Source: Streptomyces reniochalinae (GTDB lineage Bacteria; Actinomycetota; Actinomycetes; Streptomycetales; Streptomycetaceae). Taken from it: a stretch of 64,000 nucleotides of DNA. Position 1 is the stretch's first letter. The number at the start of each line of letters is the position of its first letter. Shown in pieces: positions 1 through 7,245 of this stretch. The DNA lies in contig NZ_QOIM01000034.1 in the NCBI RefSeq assembly GCF_003323735.1, positions 124,001 to 188,000 on the forward strand, written 5' to 3'. The translations under genes were made by a program, and so were the position numbers. The notes below the pieces were generated by a model. It made no database searches, was not told the DNA's origin, and was given only the letters and a program-made list of their open reading frames with translations.

Positions 1-519
1 GACCTGCTCGGCGAGCACGGCACCAGCGCCATCCCCATCCCCGACACCGGCGGCCTGCGAGGCGACCTGCACGCCATGGCGGGCAACATCGCCGGCTTCC
101 ACGCCGCACCCGAGAACCGGCGCCTCGTCGAGGGCATCGTGGCGGCGGCCGCCATGGAGCCGGGCGCCGAACAGGTGCTGCGCGAGACGTTCGCGGCCCG
201 GCTGCGCCAGGTCTCGGTGCTGCTGGAGCGGGCCGTCACGCGCGGGGAGGTGCCGCCCGACACCGACACCGTGGAGGTCATCGCCGCCCTCGGCGCCCCC
301 TTCTACTACCGGCTGCTGATCAGCCGCCGCCCCCTCGACGCCGAGGTCGTCCGCACCAGCGCCGAGTCCGCGTACCTGGCCGCGACGCACGGCGTCTTCC
401 GCCGCCGCGAAACGGAGGTTCCGGACGGCGCGCCACCGAGCGACGCGCCCCAGGGCGAGGCGCCCCCGGGCGGCACACCCCCTGGCGGGGCCCCGCCCGG
501 TGACACGGGCAGCGGATGA
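1..519 (+). CDS. TetR-family regulator, C-terminal part (5' truncated by window edge)
   Basis: The frame is open from base 1, so the N-terminal helix-turn-helix lies outside the window. The visible 172 residues form an all-helical ligand-binding and dimerisation domain of TetR_C type, beginning around DLLGEHGTSAIPIPDTGG, with the YYRLLISRRPLD segment near residue 100. The last 35 residues are a low-complexity tail of GAPPSD, GEAPPGG and GTPPGG repeats, which probably has no fold. The aldo/keto reductase starts 110 bases downstream on the same strand, but any link is unproven. The family call rests on the C-terminal domain alone. Confidence 0.75.
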   Translation, partial: DLLGEHGTSAIPIPDTGGLRGDLHAMAGNIAGFHAAPENRRLVEGIVAAAAMEPGAEQVLRETFAARLRQVSVLLERAVTRGEVPPDTDTVEVIAALGAPFYYRLLISRRPLDAEVVRTSAESAYLAATHGVFRRRETEVPDGAPPSDAPQGEAPPGGTPPGGAPPGDTGSG

Positions 520-629
520 CGCAGGCAGCGGGCGACCCAGGCCGCAGGCCGCGGGTGACGCAAGACGCGCGGGAGGCAACCTGCCGCGCGTCTTGCTTCG
601 AGCGCACTCCAGCCGCCTAGCGTGGCCGC

Positions 630-1628
630 ATGAGGTACACGCAGCTCGGACGCACGGGACTCAAGGTCAGCAGGCTCGTCCTCGGCACGATGAACTTCGG
701 GCCGCAGACCGACGAGGCCGACAGCCACGCGATCATGGACGCCGCGCTGGACGCCGGCGTCAACTTCTTCGACACCGCCAACGTCTACGGCTGGGGCGAC
801 AACAAGGGCCGCACCGAGGAGATCATCGGCAGCTGGTTCGCCAAGGGCGAGGGGCGGCGCGACAAGACGATCCTGGCCACCAAGGGCTACGCCAACATGG
901 CGGGCGACGGCGCGGCGCCCTGGCCCAACCACGACAAGCTCTCCGCCGTCAACATCCGCAGGTCCGTCGAGGCGAGCCTGCGGCGCCTGGGCACCGACCG
1001 CATCGACCTGTACCAGTTCCACCACGTCGACCGGGCCACGCCCTGGGACGAGATCTGGCAGGCCATGGACGTCCTCGTGCAGCAGGGCAAGGTCCTCTAC
1101 GTCGGCTCCAGCAACCACGCGGGCTGGCACCTCGCGCAGGCCAACGAGACGGCCGCGCGGCGCGGCTCGCTCGGGCTGGTCAGCGAACAGTGCCTCTACA
1201 ACCTCGCCGAGCGCCGCGCCGAGATGGAGGTCGTTCCGGCCGCGGAGTCCTACGGGCTCGGGGTCATCCCCTGGTCACCGCTGCACGGCGGGCTGCTGGG
1301 CGGTGCGCTGCGCAAGGCGCGGGAGGGCGGCGGTGGCCGCACCGCGTCGGGGCGCGCCGCCACCGCGCTGGAGGACCCGGCCGTCAGGGACCGGATCGAG
1401 GCTTACGAGAACCTGGCCGCCGAGCACGGCCTGGAGCCCGGCGAGGTGGCCCTCGCCTGGCTGCTGTCGCGGCCCGGCGTCACAGGCCCGATCGTCGGAC
1501 CGCGCACCGCCGACCAGCTCAGCTCGGCGCTGCGCGCCGTCGAACTCGACCTCGGCGACGCACTGCTCGCCTCGCTGGACGAGATCTTCCCGGGTCCAGG
1601 GCCCTCCCCCGAGGCCTTCGCCTGGTGA
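630..1628 (+). CDS. aldo/keto reductase
   Basis: A 332-residue TIM-barrel oxidoreductase expected to reduce aldehydes or ketones with NADPH in the cytosol. The N-terminus has the family signature (LGRTGLKVSRLVLGTMNFG), then DAGVNFFDTANVYGWGDN with the catalytic Asp and Tyr (FDTANVY), and the Lys in the ATKGY strand. YQFHHVD carries the active-site His region, and the GPRTADQL stretch near residue 290 is the usual cofactor-phosphate loop. The length is normal for the YajO/general stress protein 69-like subgroup. The ATG at 630 starts the conserved MRYTQLGRTG sequence. The substrate cannot be read from the sequence. Confidence 0.92.
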   Translation: MRYTQLGRTGLKVSRLVLGTMNFGPQTDEADSHAIMDAALDAGVNFFDTANVYGWGDNKGRTEEIIGSWFAKGEGRRDKTILATKGYANMAGDGAAPWPNHDKLSAVNIRRSVEASLRRLGTDRIDLYQFHHVDRATPWDEIWQAMDVLVQQGKVLYVGSSNHAGWHLAQANETAARRGSLGLVSEQCLYNLAERRAEMEVVPAAESYGLGVIPWSPLHGGLLGGALRKAREGGGGRTASGRAATALEDPAVRDRIEAYENLAAEHGLEPGEVALAWLLSRPGVTGPIVGPRTADQLSSALRAVELDLGDALLASLDEIFPGPGPSPEAFAW

Positions 1629-1708
1629 GACGGGGCTCGCGGGCCCCTGCTCGGCGAGCGGGCAGGTGCCCGCGGCTCGGCGACCGGGCAGGGCCCGCCG
1701 CGGTCGGC

Positions 1709-1807
1709 TCAGTGGCCGCTCAGCGCCGAGGCCAGGACGACCACGACGAAGAGCGCCACCAGCACACCGGTCACGATGCGCATTCTGGTCTTCGCGTTCA
1801 CGGTCAC
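1709..1807 (-). CDS. small single-pass membrane protein (about 32 aa), hypothetical
   Basis: A short frame ending in a clean hydrophobic helix (VTGVLVALFVVVVLASALSG) after a basic start (NAKTRMR). That is the layout of a tiny inner-membrane protein with the N-terminus inside. GTG starts are available at 1807 and 1801, and an ATG at 1783 would give 24 residues. It lies 41 bases downstream of the cyclic phosphodiesterase gene on the same strand and could share its transcript. No family is recognised. The short length makes this a tentative call. Confidence 0.35.
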   Translation of the reverse strand: MTVNAKTRMRIVTGVLVALFVVVVLASALSGH

Positions 1808-1848
1808 CACGGTAACCGGCGGGTGCGACAGGCCACGGCCCGGCCCCG

Positions 1849-2430
1849 TCACCCGCCCAGTGGCCAGCGCCCCACCGGCACATAGCGGGGCTGCTCGCCC
1901 GGGACGCCGCTGGTGGGCGGCTCGCTGCGGACGAGGAGCAGTTCCCGTGCACTCCAGCTGGAGCCCGCGAAGGGCTCCAGCTGGACCACGTAGGGGCGCA
2001 GGTCCGTCGTGCCGCGGTTCCTGGCCCGGGCCAGCGTGAGGTGCGGGCGGAAGGAGGGGTGCGCGTCGGCGGGGAACACGCCCGCGCGGCGGCCCGCCGC
2101 CGTGGTGGCCGCCGCGAGCCTGGCCAGGGCCGCGCGGTCGGTGTCCTGGTGCACGCCGGCCCACAGGGCGCGGTCGCCGAAGCGGCCGCCCGCCCCCAGA
2201 CGCATCGGGACGGGGCCGCCCGCGCGGTGTGCCGCGCGGGCCAGGCGGGCCGCGAGGTCGTCCGTCTGCTCCTCGGACACCTCGCCGTAGAAGCTGAGCG
2301 TGAAGTGCCAGCTCTCGGGCCTGGTCCAGCGCAGGTCCCCGGCGCCGGGGAGGCGGGTGAGCGGGCGCGTGAAGCGCGCCAGTTCCGCCACCGCCTCAGC
2401 CGGGGGCCACAACGCCGCGAACAGTCTCAT
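1849..2430 (-). CDS. thpR: RNA 2',3'-cyclic phosphodiesterase (ThpR/LigT family)
   Basis: A 2H-phosphoesterase that opens 2',3'-cyclic phosphate ends on RNA. Both HxT motifs of the family are visible: HFTLSFYGE about 40 residues in and HLTLARARN about 130 residues in, each giving one catalytic His and one Thr. The protein begins MRLFAALWPP, the normal start of this family. An in-frame ATG six codons upstream (2448) is possible, but neither has a clear ribosome site. The length, about 193 residues, is standard. It lies downstream of the MFS gene on the same strand, separated by a repeat element with hairpins. Confidence 0.88.
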   Translation of the reverse strand: MRLFAALWPPAEAVAELARFTRPLTRLPGAGDLRWTRPESWHFTLSFYGEVSEEQTDDLAARLARAAHRAGGPVPMRLGAGGRFGDRALWAGVHQDTDRAALARLAAATTAAGRRAGVFPADAHPSFRPHLTLARARNRGTTDLRPYVVQLEPFAGSSWSARELLLVRSEPPTSGVPGEQPRYVPVGRWPLGG

Positions 2431-2540
2431 GGGGCCGGACTCTGCCACAGCCGCCCCAGCGCCACGTACCGGGTGCCGGGCCTACCCGGAGATCGCATCT
2501 CCCGGACGGGCTTCCCACACGCGGCAAGGGGCCCGGACGC

Positions 2541-2650
2541 GCCCCGAAGGGGCGCGGGGAACTGCTCCCCCAGCCTCCGGCCGGGAGGTGCCCCCACCAG
2601 CCACAACCCACCTGCGGACCGCCCACTGCGAACAGTGGCACCCCCTGCCG
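2541..2650. repeat. dispersed intergenic repeat, copy A
   Basis: This stretch shares its core blocks with 19395-19480: a GCCCCGAAGGGGCGCGGGG hairpin, then CCAGCCACA, CCCAC, GACCGC and finally GAACAGTGGCACCCCC. Copy A has about 25 extra bases after the first hairpin and keeps a second intact stem (CCACTG, loop CGAA, CAGTGG). It sits between the 3' end of the MFS gene and thpR, where the hairpins could end transcription. Similar elements recur in Streptomyces intergenic DNA (from memory). Confidence 0.6.
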
Positions 2651-2672
2651 GAACAAGCCCGCAGGAAGATCC

Positions 2673-4184
2673 CTACGCCGCCTCCGTCACCGCCTCCCGG
2701 CGGACGAACCGCACCGGCGGCTGGCCGCGCCGCAGGCTCACCGCGGGTCGCAGCCCCGCGATCCGCGCCAGCACCAGGGCCACGGCCACCGCCGCCACGG
2801 CGGAGATCAGGCCACCGGCCAGGAAGCCCATGCGGGCGCCGAAGGTGTCGGTGATCCAGCCCATGATGGGCCCGCCGATGGGGGTGCCGCCGACGAAGAC
2901 CATCATGAACAGGCTCATCACCCGGCCCCGCATCGCCGGGTCCGAGGCGAGCTGGACGCTGGAGTTGGCGGTCACGTTGAAGGTCAGGCCCGCCAGCCCG
3001 ATCGGCGCCATCAGCGCGGCGAACAGCCAGTACGAGGGCGAGAGCGCGGCCACCATCTCCAGGACGCCGAAGACCAGCGCGGCGCCGACCATCAGCCGCA
3101 TCCGCGACTGGCCGCGCCGGGCGGCCAGCAGCGCGCCCGCGACGGAGCCGACGGCCATCAGGAAGTTCAGGGCGCCGTAGGTGCCGGCGCCCTCGTGGAA
3201 GACGTCGCTGGTGAAGGCCGTGAGCCAGATGGGGAAGTTGAAGCCGAACGTCCCGATGAAGCCGACCAGCACGATGGGCCACAGCAGTTCGGGATGGCCG
3301 CGTACGTACCGCAGGCCCTCGCGCAGCTGCCCCTTGCCGCGCGCCACGGGCTTGCTGGTGTGCAGCTCTCCCGCGCGCATCATCAGCAGCCCGACGAGGG
3401 GGGCGGCGAAGGAGAGGCCGTTGATCAGGAAGGCCCAGCCGCCGCCGACGGCGGAGATCAGCACACCGGCGACGGCGGGGCCGACCAGCCGGGCGCTCTG
3501 GAAGTTCGCCGAGTTGAGCGAGACGGCGTTGCGTATCTGGGTGGGCCCGACCATCTCGGAGACGAAGGTCTGCCGGGTCGGGTTGTCGACCACGGTGATC
3601 AGGCCGAGGACGAACGCGAGCGCGTAGACGTGCGCGACCTGCACGTTTCCGCTCAGCGTGAGCGCGGCGAGCACCAGGCCCGTCAGGCCCATGGCGGACT
3701 GGGTGGCGAACAGCAGCTTGCGCTTGGAGCAGCGGTCGGCGATGACGCCCCCGTACAGCCCGAACAAGAGCATGGGCAGGAACTGGAGCGCGGTGGTGAT
3801 GCCGACGGCCGTGGAGGACCCCGTGAGGCTGTGCACGAGCCAGTCCTGGGCGATGCGCTGCATCCAGGTGCCGGTGTTGGAGACGACCTGGCCGAGGGCG
3901 AAGAGGCGGTAGTTGCGGATGCGCAGTGAGGCGAACATCGAGGTCTTCGCGCCGGACTGCGGTACGGCGCCCCTCTTGCGCGGCGCGTCCTTGAGGGGGT
4001 CGGCCGGTGCGTCGTCCCTCGGGGCGCCGTGGGGTGCCTCGTGGTGTGGGGCACCGGCGCCGTGGGGTGCGGCCTGGTGCGAGACGCCGGCGCTGCGGGG
4101 TGCGTCGTGCGGCGCCTTACGCGGGTGGGTTTCGTCGGCTGCGGATGGTGCGGGTGCGGAGTCTGCTCCGTGGCCCGTACTCAA
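2673..4184 (-). CDS. MFS drug/siderophore-type exporter with His-Pro-Ala-rich cytoplasmic tail
   Basis: A 503-residue major facilitator protein of the DHA3/EntS-like type, expected to export small molecules by proton antiport. About 80 N-terminal residues are low complexity (APHGAGAPHHEAPHGAP). Then come FASLRIRNYRLFALGQVVSNTGTW and about twelve hydrophobic helices; motif A is recognisable at GGVIADRCSKRKLL. Translation apparently starts at a TTG (4182-4184), which has an AGGAGG nine bases upstream. The start lies 32 bases after the marR stop on the same strand, so the two form an operon and the regulator probably represses its own exporter. The substrate is unknown. Confidence 0.88.
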   Translation of the reverse strand: MSTGHGADSAPAPSAADETHPRKAPHDAPRSAGVSHQAAPHGAGAPHHEAPHGAPRDDAPADPLKDAPRKRGAVPQSGAKTSMFASLRIRNYRLFALGQVVSNTGTWMQRIAQDWLVHSLTGSSTAVGITTALQFLPMLLFGLYGGVIADRCSKRKLLFATQSAMGLTGLVLAALTLSGNVQVAHVYALAFVLGLITVVDNPTRQTFVSEMVGPTQIRNAVSLNSANFQSARLVGPAVAGVLISAVGGGWAFLINGLSFAAPLVGLLMMRAGELHTSKPVARGKGQLREGLRYVRGHPELLWPIVLVGFIGTFGFNFPIWLTAFTSDVFHEGAGTYGALNFLMAVGSVAGALLAARRGQSRMRLMVGAALVFGVLEMVAALSPSYWLFAALMAPIGLAGLTFNVTANSSVQLASDPAMRGRVMSLFMMVFVGGTPIGGPIMGWITDTFGARMGFLAGGLISAVAAVAVALVLARIAGLRPAVSLRRGQPPVRFVRREAVTEAA

Positions 4185-4216
4185 GCGGCTTCGCCTCCTG
4201 TTCTCGGTCGTTCTCC

Positions 4217-4813
4217 TTACAAGTGCGCCAGCTTCTCCAGCACCGGCGCGGCGGCACGCAGCGTCGCCCGCTCGTCCTCGTCCAGCTCCTGGACCAGCTC
4301 GGCCAGCCAGGCGTTCCGCTTGGTGCGGGCCGCGGCGAGCATGGACACGGCCTGCCCGGTCTGGGTGACCACCTTCTGCCTGCGGTCCTCGGGGTGCGGC
4401 TCAAGACGGACGAGTCCCTTGGACTCCAGCATCGCGACGATCCGCGTCATCGACGGCGGCTGTACATGTTCCTTGCGGGCCAGCTCGCTGGGGGTGGCCG
4501 AGCCGCAGCGGGCGAGGGTGCCGAGCACCGACATCTCGGTGGGGCTCAGGGATTCGTCGACGCGCTGGTGTTTCAGCCGCCGGGACAGCCGCATCACTCC
4601 GGCGCGGAGCGCGTTGACGGCGTCCTCGGCCTCCTGGTCGGCCGCGGGTACCTCCGCGGCCTCCGCCGCTCCGGCGGCTCCGGCCGTCTCGGCGGCTCCG
4701 GCCGTCTGGGTGGGCTCCACGGCCTCGGCGAGGTGAGCGGCTTCGCGGAGCATGTCCGGCACGCCCGGTGGGGACCCGTCCGCGAGTCGCGGAGCGGGGA
4801 GCTGTTCCGACAT
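4217..4813 (-). CDS. MarR-family transcriptional regulator
   Basis: A 198-residue winged-helix repressor. The MarR fold covers about residues 65-195: LRAGVMRLSRRLKHQRVDESLSP, the recognition region TPSELARKEHVQPPSMTRIVAMLE, and the wing KGLVRLEPHPEDRRQKVV with its conserved D-x-R. The first 65 residues are an Ala/Glu-rich extension (AGAAETAGAAGAAEAAE), probably unstructured. It is the first gene of a two-gene operon with the MFS exporter, the classic MarR arrangement in which the ligand is the pump substrate. It is transcribed divergently from the small RHH gene, so an operator is expected in 4814-4939. Confidence 0.9.
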   Translation of the reverse strand: MSEQLPAPRLADGSPPGVPDMLREAAHLAEAVEPTQTAGAAETAGAAGAAEAAEVPAADQEAEDAVNALRAGVMRLSRRLKHQRVDESLSPTEMSVLGTLARCGSATPSELARKEHVQPPSMTRIVAMLESKGLVRLEPHPEDRRQKVVTQTGQAVSMLAAARTKRNAWLAELVQELDEDERATLRAAAPVLEKLAHL

Positions 4814-4939
4814 GATTTTTAGCCTACCTCATTACTCCGCCTAAAGAACACGGGCGCAGCCCTCATGGGCTCACACGTACGAGTGAGTCGGGACACATTC
4901 GCCGGACAGCGGCCGGGGTGGGTTCGCGACCGTTGTCGT
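4814..4939. promoter_or_regulatory. divergent promoter region of marR and the RHH gene
   Basis: This 126-base gap is AT-richer than its surroundings near the marR start. On the minus strand it reads TTTAGGCGGAGTAATGAGG and then TAGGCTAAAA just before the ATG. Two related AGGC/GGCTAA blocks lie close together, as expected for an autoregulated MarR operator. The TAGGCTAA block resembles half of an iron box, but the other half does not match. Confidence 0.35.
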
Positions 4940-5170
4940 ATGAACAGCCTGACTCCTCCGTGTGACAACGACCACCACGGGCAGCCCGACTCCCAGGTGC
5001 TCAGCCTCCGCATAGAGGCCGCCCTGCTGGAGCGGTTGACCGACCACGCGGCCAAGCGCGGGATGAGCGTGCAGGACTACGTGGTCCGCACGCTCGTGCG
5101 CGACGACTTCGACGAACGCTTCAAGGCGTCCGTCGAGGAGACCGAACGGTTCTACGGCCGCTCCGCCTGA
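4940..5170 (+). CDS. small ribbon-helix-helix DNA-binding protein
   Basis: A 76-residue protein with a ribbon-helix-helix pattern: a beta strand (QVLSLRIEAALLERLTDHA), then the helix-turn-helix part (AKRGMSVQDYVVRTLVRDDF), and an acidic C-terminal helix (DERFKASVEETERFYG). The ATG at 4940 is chosen because the RHH homology follows it; an upstream in-frame ATG at 4865 adds residues unlike the family. No toxin gene follows: the next gene is the convergent NCS2 permease. It is therefore a stand-alone regulator rather than an obvious antitoxin. Confidence 0.7.
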   Translation: MNSLTPPCDNDHHGQPDSQVLSLRIEAALLERLTDHAAKRGMSVQDYVVRTLVRDDFDERFKASVEETERFYGRSA

Positions 5171-5245
5171 GCCGGGCCGCACACACCTGTGCCCCTCCCG
5201 CGGCGGAGAGGGGCACGACGGCGAGCCGGACGGGCGGCAGCGGAG

Positions 5246-6721
5246 TCACTGCACCCCGAGCAGCTGCTCGATCGGATTGAGGAGGAAGTAGACGAGGAAG
5301 CAGAGGCCGACGACGTTGAGCAGCCACGGGATCTCGCGGACCCGCCCCGAGGCGGCCCGCAGGACGATGAAGGCGATGACGCCCATGCCGATGCCGTTGG
5401 TGATGCTGTAGGTGAACGGCATCGAGACGATCGTCAGGAACGCGGGGATGGCGACGGTCGCGTCGCCCCAGTCGATGTCCCGCACGTTGGCGGCCATGAT
5501 CAGGAAGCCGACGACGAGCAGCGCGGGCGTCGCCGCCTGCGAGGGCACGACCTTGGCGAGGGGGGTGAAGACCAGCGCGAGGAGGAAGAGCCCGCCGGTC
5601 ACCACGTTGGCCAGCCCGGTGCGCGCCCCCTCGCCGACACCCGCCGTGGACTCCACGAAACACGTGTTGGCCGAGCAGGAGCCGACTCCGCCCGCGGCGA
5701 CGCCGACACCGTCCATGAACAGGATGCGGCCCATGCGCGGCAGCTGCCCCTGCTCGTCGGCGAGCCCGGACTCCTCGCCGACGCCGATGATGGTGCCCAT
5801 CGCGTCGAAGAAGCCGGACAGCAGCACCGTGAAGACGAACAGGCAGCCGGTCAGCCAGCCGACCTCGTGGAAGCCGCCGAGCAGGCTGACGTCGCCGACC
5901 AGGGAGAAGTCGGGCGTGCCGACGACGGAGTCCGGGACCGTGGGCACCGACAGGCCCCAGGCCGCGTCCGGGATGTCGGCGACGGCGTTGATGACGATGG
6001 CGGCGACGGCCATGACGACGATGCCGATGAGGATGGCGCCCTTGGCCTTCCGCACGGTCAGCACGAACATCAGGACGAGACCGAGCACGAACACCAGCAC
6101 GGGCCAGCCCTGGAGCTGCCCGCCGGTCCCGAGCCCGAGGGGGACGGTGGTCTTGGCGGCGTCCGGGTTGCGGGTCACGAAGCCGGAGTCCACGAGGCCG
6201 ATGAGCGAGATGAACAGGCCGATGCCGATGGCGATGGCCCGGCGCAGCCCGTTGGGAATGGCGTCCATGACGCGCTGCCGCAGCCCGGAGGCCACCAGGA
6301 TCATCAGCACGATGCCGGCCAGCACCACCATGCCCATGGCGTCGGGCCAGGTCATCTTGGGGGCCAGCTGGAGGGCCACCACGGCGTTGATGCCCAGCCC
6401 GGCGGCCAGGGCGATGGGGACGTTGCCGATGACGCCCATCAGCACGGTGGTGAGCCCGGCCATCAGCGCGGTGGCGGTCACCAGCTGACCGTTGTCGAGC
6501 TGGTGGCCGTACTTGTCGGTGCCCGCGCCGAGGATGATCGGGTTCAGCACGATGATGTACGCCATCGCGAAGAAGGTGGCGAGCCCGCCGCGCAGCTCCC
6601 GGCCGACGGTCGAGCCGCGGTCCGAGATGCCGAAGAAGCGGTCCAGTGCGGAGCGGGGGGCGGGGGGCGGGGTGTCTCGCGGGGAGCCGGGGGAATCGAC
6701 CGGGCTGGCCGAAGCGGGCAT
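5246..6721 (-). CDS. NCS2-family purine permease (AzgA/PbuG-like)
   Basis: A 491-residue membrane protein for proton-coupled uptake of hypoxanthine, guanine or adenine. After a Pro/Ser-rich N-terminus, the family core starts at LDRFFGISDRGSTVGRELRGGLATFFAMAY. It includes the typical TALMAGLTTVLMGVIGNVPIALAAGLGINA segment and the half-helix motif GSCSANTCFVESTAGVGEGARTG that lines the substrate site. About 12-14 hydrophobic segments are visible. It is monocistronic, with an AT-richer upstream region (6722-6921). Confidence 0.92.
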   Translation of the reverse strand: MPASASPVDSPGSPRDTPPPAPRSALDRFFGISDRGSTVGRELRGGLATFFAMAYIIVLNPIILGAGTDKYGHQLDNGQLVTATALMAGLTTVLMGVIGNVPIALAAGLGINAVVALQLAPKMTWPDAMGMVVLAGIVLMILVASGLRQRVMDAIPNGLRRAIAIGIGLFISLIGLVDSGFVTRNPDAAKTTVPLGLGTGGQLQGWPVLVFVLGLVLMFVLTVRKAKGAILIGIVVMAVAAIVINAVADIPDAAWGLSVPTVPDSVVGTPDFSLVGDVSLLGGFHEVGWLTGCLFVFTVLLSGFFDAMGTIIGVGEESGLADEQGQLPRMGRILFMDGVGVAAGGVGSCSANTCFVESTAGVGEGARTGLANVVTGGLFLLALVFTPLAKVVPSQAATPALLVVGFLIMAANVRDIDWGDATVAIPAFLTIVSMPFTYSITNGIGMGVIAFIVLRAASGRVREIPWLLNVVGLCFLVYFLLNPIEQLLGVQ

Positions 6722-6921
6722 GGGTGACCTCGGGTACGTGCTGACGAAGCGGAACGGAGGGGTCCGACTGGATCAGCTTGGACAATCGCACGAAACAATC
6801 CAGCCATCTCCAGTTGGTTTCAGTATGAACAAACGAACGGCCTGATCGCCAACTCCGCCCCCGGACCCCCCGGCGCCCCTCGCTAGGCTGGAAGCCGGAC
6901 AGGACCGGAAACGAGGGAGCC
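6722..6921. promoter_or_regulatory. divergent upstream region of the NCS2 permease and DUF2530 gene
   Basis: The half next to the permease (about 6770-6845) has clearly lower GC than the surroundings, with runs such as GAAACAATCC and AACAAACGAACGG. Related TTGTTTCGTG and TTCGTTTGTTC blocks on the minus strand could be a repeated regulator site or part of a leader. It does not show the conserved core of the purine riboswitch. Confidence 0.3.
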
Positions 6922-7188
6922 GTGGCGATGGGCCTCATGGACAAGTGGACCAACGGCGAGCGCGAGGCCCCGGAGCCGCTGGAGGGCAACGTCGTCGGCA
7001 CGGTCGTGGCTGGCACCCTGATCTGGCTCGTCCTCTTCCTCGGCCAACTCCCCTTCTACGGCTGGTTCGCGGACGGCGGCCATACCTGGTGGGTGTGGAC
7101 CTGCGCCGCGGGAGCGGGCCTGGGCTGCGTCGGCATCTGGTACGTACGCGCCAGGGACAAGGCGATCAGGCGGGCCAGGCAGGACTGA
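6922..7188 (+). CDS. DUF2530 small membrane protein
   Basis: An 88-residue protein with two hydrophobic helices (VVGTVVAGTLIWLVLFLGQL and WWVWTCAAGAGLGCVGIWYV) joined by a short FYGWFADGGHT loop, and a basic tail (RARDKAIRRARQD). This matches the actinobacterial DUF2530 family, whose function is not known. The GTG at 6922 follows an ACGAGGGAG ribosome site; an internal ATG at 6928 is also possible. It precedes the P-type ATPase gene by 57 bases on the same strand and may be cotranscribed. Confidence 0.8.
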   Translation: MAMGLMDKWTNGEREAPEPLEGNVVGTVVAGTLIWLVLFLGQLPFYGWFADGGHTWWVWTCAAGAGLGCVGIWYVRARDKAIRRARQD

Positions 7189-7245
7189 GGCGGCGCGACG
7201 CGTGGCCGTCCTCGATGAGGCCGCAGAGCCCCGTACCGTCGAAAC

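Noticed and set aside
4814..4860. Iron box (DmdR/IdeR) before the MarR-MFS operon
   Set aside because: Only TAGGCTAA and a few other bases match (about 10 of 19); too weak to claim.
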